From positions 1 to 7,223 of the forward strand of contig JADGQP010000175.1 of assembly GCA_017881705.1 (NCBI GenBank): DNA of 7,223 bases, read 5' to 3'. The DNA comes from Christensenellaceae bacterium (GTDB taxonomy: Bacteria; Bacillota; Clostridia; Christensenellales; Aristaeellaceae). Numbering within the stretch: the first letter of the stretch is position 1; every line of letters begins with the position of its first letter. Below are positions 1-4,157 of the stretch, piece by piece. Below the pieces are notes generated by a model. That model ran no database searches, was not told the origin of the DNA, and saw nothing but the letters and a program-made list of their open reading frames with translations. The position numbers and the translations under genes were made by a program.

Positions 1-382
1 AATTCTGGAGCGTATCGTACACGGACAGGGCGAAGAAGGCGACATTGAAAAGCTGGAAACGCTGGGCAAGAACATTAAGGCCACGGCGCTTTGCGGCCTG
101 GGCCAAACCGCGCCCAACCCCGTATTATCCACGATCCACTATTTCCGCGATGAATACGAAGCCCATATCCGCGAAAAGCGCTGCCCCGCTCACCATTGCC
201 AGGCGCTGCTGAATTACGTGATTACCGACAAATGCCGCGGTTGCACGGCCTGCGTCAAGGTTTGTCCCGTAAGCGCCATTTCCGGCGTGGTGAAGGAAAA
301 GCACGTCATCGACGCTACCAAGTGCATCAAGTGCGGAAGCTGCGTCGAAAAATGCCGCTTTGGCGCGATCGAGAAGAGATAA
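1..382 (+). CDS. hydB: NADH-binding flavoprotein subunit of [FeFe]-hydrogenase, C-terminal part (partial)
   Basis: The reading frame is open from base 2 and ends at TAA 380-382, giving the last 126 residues; the start lies upstream of the window. The fragment opens in the conserved end of the NuoF/51-kDa domain: CGLGQTAPNPV (residues 31-41) carries the last cysteine expected to bind that domain's 4Fe-4S cluster. A hinge-like segment with C61-P-A-H-H-C66 follows, then a two-cluster ferredoxin domain, with cysteines 78/81/84/88 and 108/111/114/118 as two CxxCxxCxxxC motifs. In this family the subunit binds FMN and NAD(P)H in the cytoplasm and passes electrons to the hydrogenase subunit; the FMN and NAD(P) sites themselves lie outside the window. 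A C-terminal 2x[4Fe-4S] extension separates HydB/HndC from respiratory NuoF, and the H-cluster gene 15 nt downstream supports that reading. HndC is an equivalent name. Whether the enzyme bifurcates electrons or reduces NADP cannot be told from this end. Confidence 0.9.
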   Translation, partial: ILERIVHGQGEEGDIEKLETLGKNIKATALCGLGQTAPNPVLSTIHYFRDEYEAHIREKRCPAHHCQALLNYVITDKCRGCTACVKVCPVSAISGVVKEKHVIDATKCIKCGSCVEKCRFGAIEKR

Positions 383-397
383 CGAGGAGGAACAACC

Positions 398-2146
398 ATG
401 GAACAGATGATTCCGCTTACAATCGACGGCGTGCATGTGGAGGTTCCTGCCGGTACGACCGTGCTGGAGGCATCGCGCATTGCGGGCGTTAAAATTCCCA
501 CGCTGTGCTATTTGAAGGATATCAACCAATCCGGCAGCTGCCGCATGTGCGTGGTGGATACCGGCGCGCGTATGTTTCAGGCGGCGTGCGTGCTGCCCGT
601 AACCAAGGACATGGTGGTGAAAACCAACACGCCGGCTCTGCGCGAGGCGCGCAAGACCGTGCTGGAGCTGATTTTAAGCAACCATGACAAGAAATGCCTT
701 ACCTGCATACGCAGCCAGAACTGCGAACTGCAAAAGCTCTGCCGTGACCTGGGCGTGGAAGACGGCGAAAAGTACGCCGGCGCCATGAACCATTACGACG
801 TAGACGACGCTTCGCCCTCCATCGTACGCGACAACAACAAGTGTATTCTGTGCCGCCGCTGCGTATCGGTTTGCGATAAAGTGCAGGATGTCGGCGTAAT
901 CGGCCCCACCAAACGCGGCTTTAAAACCGCCATTTGTTCCCCGTGGGATATGCACCTCTCCGAAATGGCATGCATCAACTGCGGACAGTGTGTTACCGTA
1001 TGCCCCGTGGGCGCGCTGCACGAGAAGGATGATACCGATCTGGTTTGGAAAGCGCTGAGCGATCCCACGAAACACGTTGTGGTGCAGACGGCTCCGGCCG
1101 TGCGCGCGACGCTTGGCGAGGAGTTCGGGATGCCGATGGGCACCAGCGTAACGGGCAAAATGGTCGCCGCGCTTCGCCACATGGGCTTCGCTAAGGTGTT
1201 CGACACGGATTTCGCCGCCGACCTGACCATTATGGAAGAAGCGACTGAACTGGTAAGCCGTATTACCAACAAGGGCGTTCTGCCGATGATCACCAGCTGC
1301 TCCCCGGGTTGGATTAAATTTTGCGAGTATTATTATCCCGAGTTCCTGCCCAACCTGTCCACCTGCAAGAGCCCGCACGAGATGGAAGGCGCTTTGATTA
1401 AGAGCTACTACGCCGAAAAGACGGGCGTGGATCCCAAGAGCATCGTGGTGGTGTCCGTGATGCCCTGCACCGCCAAGAAGTTTGAGTCCAAACGCCCCGA
1501 GCTTGCCAACGGCGGCTTGCCGGACGTGGACGTGGTAATCACCACGCGCGAGCTGGCTCGCATGATCAAGCAATACAACATCGACTTTAAAAACCTGCCG
1601 GATGAGGACTTCGACAGCCTGCTGGGCGAAAGCACCGGCGCAAGCGTAATCTTCGGCGCAACCGGCGGCGTTATGGAAGCGGCGCTTCGTACCGCCTACA
1701 CCTTCATCACCGGCAAGGAGCTTGAGGATGTGAACTTCACGTGCGTACGCGGCGTGGAGGGTATTAAGGAAGCTACCGTGACAATCGGCGATCTGGACGT
1801 GAACGTCGCTATAGCCAGCAGCACCGGCATGGCCGCCAAACTGCTGGATTCCATCAAGGCTGGCGAAAAGAGCTACGCCTTCATCGAGATCATGGGCTGC
1901 CCGGGCGGCTGCGTAAACGGCGGCGGTCAGCCGATCGTAGACGCGAACACCCGCGCCGTAACGGATATCCGCGTGGAGCGCGCCAAAGCGCTGTACAACG
2001 AAGACGCGGGCAAGAAGTACCGCAAGAGCCACGAAAACCCCATGATTAAAAAGATTTACGACGAATACCTGGGCAAGCCCAACAGCCATAAGGCTCATGA
2101 GCTGCTGCACACCACCTACGTCACGCGGCCCAAGTACTCCAAGTAA
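398..2146 (+). CDS. hydA: [FeFe]-hydrogenase catalytic subunit, NAD(P)-linked multimeric type (HydA/HndD)
   Basis: This 582-residue cytoplasmic subunit reduces protons or oxidises H2. The N-terminus holds a 2Fe-2S domain (C37, C48, C51, C64), then a His-ligated 4Fe-4S site (H96, C100, C103, C109), then a two-cluster ferredoxin domain (C149/152/155 with C202; C192/195/198 with C159). The H-cluster domain follows, with L1 TSCSPGW (299-305), L2 MPCTAKKFE (355-363) and L3 EIMGCPGGCVNGGGQP (497-512). Proton-relay residues known from clostridial CpI have counterparts at C301, E281, E284 and S321. In L1 the second residue of the usual Cys-Cys pair is Ser302. The length matches HndD (about 585 aa from memory), and the C-terminal 2Fe-2S extension of Thermotoga HydA is absent. 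ATG 398 is supported by AGGAGG at 385-390, 7 nt upstream. It lies 15 nt after the flavoprotein gene and is the last gene of the operon. Confidence 0.96.
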   Translation: MEQMIPLTIDGVHVEVPAGTTVLEASRIAGVKIPTLCYLKDINQSGSCRMCVVDTGARMFQAACVLPVTKDMVVKTNTPALREARKTVLELILSNHDKKCLTCIRSQNCELQKLCRDLGVEDGEKYAGAMNHYDVDDASPSIVRDNNKCILCRRCVSVCDKVQDVGVIGPTKRGFKTAICSPWDMHLSEMACINCGQCVTVCPVGALHEKDDTDLVWKALSDPTKHVVVQTAPAVRATLGEEFGMPMGTSVTGKMVAALRHMGFAKVFDTDFAADLTIMEEATELVSRITNKGVLPMITSCSPGWIKFCEYYYPEFLPNLSTCKSPHEMEGALIKSYYAEKTGVDPKSIVVVSVMPCTAKKFESKRPELANGGLPDVDVVITTRELARMIKQYNIDFKNLPDEDFDSLLGESTGASVIFGATGGVMEAALRTAYTFITGKELEDVNFTCVRGVEGIKEATVTIGDLDVNVAIASSTGMAAKLLDSIKAGEKSYAFIEIMGCPGGCVNGGGQPIVDANTRAVTDIRVERAKALYNEDAGKKYRKSHENPMIKKIYDEYLGKPNSHKAHELLHTTYVTRPKYSK

Positions 2147-2169
2147 AGCAAGGACGTAAAACAGACCTT

Positions 2170-2201
2170 AAAACGGCCCCGTTATCAAGCGGGGCCGTTT
2201 T
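2170..2201 (+). terminator. Intrinsic terminator of the hydrogenase operon
   Basis: A perfect 12-bp GC-rich stem, AAAACGGCCCCG (2170-2181) with CGGGGCCGTTTT (2190-2201), encloses the 8-nt loop TTATCAAG. It starts 23 nt after the hydrogenase stop codon. The T-run is only four bases and lies inside the stem. The arms are A-rich on one side and T-rich on the other, so the hairpin may work in both directions. Confidence 0.85.
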
Positions 2202-2251
2202 CAAATGCTTATATGTCTCTGGTGTAAGGATTACTGTTTTCGGCGTGCCGG

Positions 2252-2292
2252 AAATATAAAAGAACCCCCGCATCCGTTTCGGAAAGCGGGGG
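2252..2292 (-). terminator. Intrinsic terminator of rplS
   Basis: Read on the minus strand, CCCCCGC (2292-2286) pairs with GCGGGGG (2271-2265). A smaller CCG/CGG pair lies inside (2282-2280 with 2276-2274), and the T-rich tract TTCTTTTATATTT follows (2264-2252). It begins 21 nt after the rplS stop codon. Together with the hairpin at 2170-2201 it forms a convergent terminator pair between hydrogenase and rplS. Confidence 0.8.
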
Positions 2293-2313
2293 AACGGCGG
2301 ATAACCGACGGCA

Positions 2314-2664
2314 TTAGGTACGGTCGGCTTCCTTGATTTTGGCAGCCTTGCCCTGCAGGTTACGCAGGTAATACAGCTTTGCCCGGCGAACCTTGCCCTT
2401 ACGCACCAACTCGATACGGTCCAAACGCGGGGAATGCAGCGGGAACGTACGCTCCACGCCGATGCCGTAACTTACGCGGCGAACCGTAAACGTTTCACGA
2501 ATGCTGCCGTTGCGTTTGGCCATCACAGTGCCTTCAAATGCCTGAAGACGCTCGCGATCGCCTTCGACGACCTTAACCCATACGCGGACGGTGTCGCCGA
2601 CGTTGAACTCGGGCAGATCGGAACGAAGCTGAAGTTTTTCAATGGAACGAATGATTTCACTCAT
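2314..2664 (-). CDS. rplS: 50S ribosomal protein L19
   Basis: The 116-residue product has the normal length of bacterial L19 and matches the family throughout, including FNVGDTVRVWVKVVEGDRER (21-40), the FEGTVMAKRNG turn (43-53) and the basic end VRKGKVRRAKLYYLR. L19 sits on the large ribosomal subunit near the interface with the 30S. ATG at 2664-2662 is supported by AAGGAGG (2679-2673), 8 nt upstream. Another ATG at 2669-2667 is out of frame, opens only ATGAAATGA, and sits just 3 nt from the ribosome binding site. In many bacteria rplS closes an rpsP-rimM-trmD-rplS operon. Here the upstream side is a divergent intergenic region with its own promoter and leader, so the gene appears to be transcribed alone. 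Confidence 0.98.
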   Translation of the reverse strand: MSEIIRSIEKLQLRSDLPEFNVGDTVRVWVKVVEGDRERLQAFEGTVMAKRNGSIRETFTVRRVSYGIGVERTFPLHSPRLDRIELVRKGKVRRAKLYYLRNLQGKAAKIKEADRT

Positions 2665-2687
2665 TTCATGTGCCTCCTTCCCTCATA

Positions 2688-2730
2688 GACGTTCGTACCT
2701 TCAGGCCATATGCCTGGGTAGAGGACCGTC
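2688..2730 (-). promoter_or_regulatory. Candidate structured leader of rplS (possible L19 autoregulation element)
   Basis: Between the predicted rplS transcription start (about 2741) and the ribosome binding site lies a nested inverted repeat. In plus-strand coordinates, GACG 2688-2691 pairs with CGTC 2727-2730, TACC 2696-2699 with GGTA 2717-2720, and CAGGC 2702-2706 with GCCTG 2712-2716; the loop is 2707-2711 and there is a 2-nt bulge at 2700-2701. The unpaired segment 2721-2724 reads CCTC in the RNA and could instead pair with the GAGG of the Shine-Dalgarno. L19 leader elements are known in Bacilli, but I could not compare this one with that covariance model. The stem is seen; the regulatory role is inferred. 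Confidence 0.45.
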
Positions 2731-2747
2731 CGTTTGTCACAGCGAAA

Positions 2748-2777
2748 AGTATACCATGATCGGTGTGGTGAATGCAA
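2748..2777 (-). promoter_or_regulatory. rplS promoter (extended -10, sigma-A type)
   Basis: On the minus strand the -35 box is TTGCAT (2777-2772), with an 18-nt spacer ending in TGG, and the -10 box is TATACT (2753-2748); TGG-TATACT is an extended -10. A run of seven A (2787-2781) lies just upstream of the -35 and resembles an UP element. The predicted start near 2741 leaves a leader of about 77 nt before the rplS ATG. Confidence 0.65.
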
Positions 2778-2816
2778 GTATTTTTTTGATCTGTCCCTTG
2801 CCAGTTTGCTGAAAAC

Positions 2817-2871
2817 GTTCGGTTCTCATGGTCAAAATCCATTTATGTATACACTATGATAGAACCGTAAC
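2817..2871. repeat. Imperfect inverted repeat upstream of the exported-protein promoter
   Basis: GTT-CGGTTCT-CAT (2817-2829) pairs with ATG-AT-AGAACCG-T-AAC (2856-2871): 13 base pairs with bulges at 2859-2860 and 2868, and a 26-nt spacer that contains the palindrome GTATAC (2847-2852). The right arm ends 4 nt before the -35 box at 2876. It could be an operator or a transcript hairpin, or it could be chance in AT-rich sequence. Confidence 0.35.
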
Positions 2872-2875
2872 ATTC

Positions 2876-2904
2876 TTGCAACACACTTTTTAATGATGTA
2901 TAAT
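2876..2904 (+). promoter_or_regulatory. Sigma-A type promoter of the exported-protein/ftsK pair
   Basis: TTGCAA (2876-2881) and a perfect TATAAT (2899-2904) are separated by exactly 17 nt, which predicts transcription start near 2911. The -10 box covers the ATG at 2903, so a transcript from here cannot use that ATG. This moves the translation start of the next gene downstream. Confidence 0.75.
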
Positions 2905-2929
2905 GAATTATCGGTTGGAACGGAGCGTG

Positions 2930-4132
2930 ATGGTTGTGCGGAGGCTTCGCCTTTTCTATCGGACAATGCTGTTTGCGCTTTGCGCATTGTTTGTCCTGTC
3001 GGCTCCATCGGCCGTTCGCGGGCATGCCGCCGGTCTGTCCGAGGCGAATCAGCCAGCCGTAACCGAAGTGTCGACTGTGATGGGGGAAAACTCCATTCGC
3101 TATCCGCAGCTGTCGGGCATGGCTGATCCATCCATACAGAGCGCCATAAACGACGCGATTGTGGAAAAGGCAAAAATCGCGCAGCGCATGATTACACTGA
3201 GCACGCTCAAAGGCGGCGGCATCGGACTAACCGTAACGTACGACGCTTATCTAAGCGCGGGCGTGTTTTCAACGGTTATCAGTGCGTATGGTGCGATGGA
3301 AAATGGCAGAAGCGGGCAGGAATACACAGCATTAAGCTATGATCTTACCACCGGGAACGAGCTCACGATGGCCGATCTGTTCTCGGATCCCGATGCTGCC
3401 GCATCCTTCATGGAAACGACGCTGGAAAACACCATTGGGGACGACCTTTCCGCGTACCTGGTCAACGCTTCGCTTTCGCCGCTGCCCACGGATCAATTTT
3501 ACCTGGGTGCGGACGGAATCACCTTTTATTATCCGCCGCAGCAGTTTTCCTGGCTCAGCGGTTACAGCGGCGCGGCGCAGTTTACTTACGACGAATTGAC
3601 GGATTACCTGATTACGGATCCGGCCGCGCTGCCCGCACGCCTGGGGGCGCTGCCGCAAACGCTTGGTGACGCGCAGATCAAGGCCGACATCGTAAAAGCC
3701 GTGACGGATGGACAGCTGCCACACATCCCGGTTAAGCTGGGCGACGCGATAGCCGATCTGGTTGCTCGCTACCGCCTGCTGCGCCAGCCGGACGAATACC
3801 CGGGCGGCAAGTATTACCAACTGGAAGCGCCGATGTTCCGCCAGGTGCTGGTGCTTTCCGATGCGCTTACAACGGGCTACGCCGATTCCAAGGTGCAAGG
3901 CGTTATGAGCCTGCGCACCAACCTGTACGGTATCCAAACGGGCGTTACATCCCGTGCCCGCTGGCGCCAGATCCTGGGCGAACCGGACAGTTCCGTCGCG
4001 TTTGACGACGATATGGCCTACGATTACGGCCTGCCCGCCGGTACGGCGGATTATTACACAATAAGCGGCCGCCAGCTGCTCCTGTACGCGGACGAGAACG
4101 ATCTTTTATACGCGATAAGGCTTACAGAGTAA
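2930..4132 (+). CDS. Exported DUF3298-type protein of unknown function
   Basis: The frame is open from ATG 2903, but that ATG lies in the -10 box and has no ribosome binding site. I therefore chose ATG 2930, preceded by GGAG at 2922-2925 (4 nt; GTG 2936 is the alternative). This gives 400 residues. The N-terminus is a signal peptide: basic VVRRLRLFYR, a hydrophobic stretch at about 13-29, and a possible cleavage near HAA (32-34). Residues about 45-115 resemble the DUF4163 region that often precedes DUF3298. YTALSYDLTTGNELTMADLF (132-151) and the stretch from FYLGADG to the end of YDELTDYL (190-226) are hallmarks of DUF3298, as found in PdaC- and RsiV-like extracytoplasmic proteins. The last 65 or so residues (YGIQTGVTSRARWRQILGEP and beyond) look like a small separate domain resembling DUF4309/SmpA-type folds. 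No catalytic deacetylase domain or second membrane segment is seen. It is probably co-transcribed with ftsK, 25 nt downstream. Its function is unknown. Confidence 0.75.
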   Translation: MVVRRLRLFYRTMLFALCALFVLSAPSAVRGHAAGLSEANQPAVTEVSTVMGENSIRYPQLSGMADPSIQSAINDAIVEKAKIAQRMITLSTLKGGGIGLTVTYDAYLSAGVFSTVISAYGAMENGRSGQEYTALSYDLTTGNELTMADLFSDPDAAASFMETTLENTIGDDLSAYLVNASLSPLPTDQFYLGADGITFYYPPQQFSWLSGYSGAAQFTYDELTDYLITDPAALPARLGALPQTLGDAQIKADIVKAVTDGQLPHIPVKLGDAIADLVARYRLLRQPDEYPGGKYYQLEAPMFRQVLVLSDALTTGYADSKVQGVMSLRTNLYGIQTGVTSRARWRQILGEPDSSVAFDDDMAYDYGLPAGTADYYTISGRQLLLYADENDLLYAIRLTE

Positions 4133-4157
4133 CACGCAACGAGATGCCGGAGGAATT

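Noticed and set aside
1886..1933. L3 motif EIMGCPGGC with Gly where CpI has Ala (ExMACxxGC)
   Set aside because: Gly at this place is, from memory, common in multimeric HndD/HydA enzymes, so it is not an unusual change.
674..2110. Long open minus-strand frame of 478 codons opposite the hydrogenase gene
   Set aside because: Its product has no recognisable family and is composed of Ala/His/Val-rich sequence typical of a reverse shadow of a GC-rich gene; the plus frame is an unmistakable hydrogenase.
2661..2669. ATGAAATGA mini-frame overlapping the rplS start
   Set aside because: It is only 3 nt from the Shine-Dalgarno while the rplS ATG has ideal 8-nt spacing; probably chance.
2843..3173. Minus-strand frames of 60 and 113 codons across the divergent promoter region
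   Set aside because: They cover both the clear promoter and the signal peptide coding region of the exported protein and encode no known motif.
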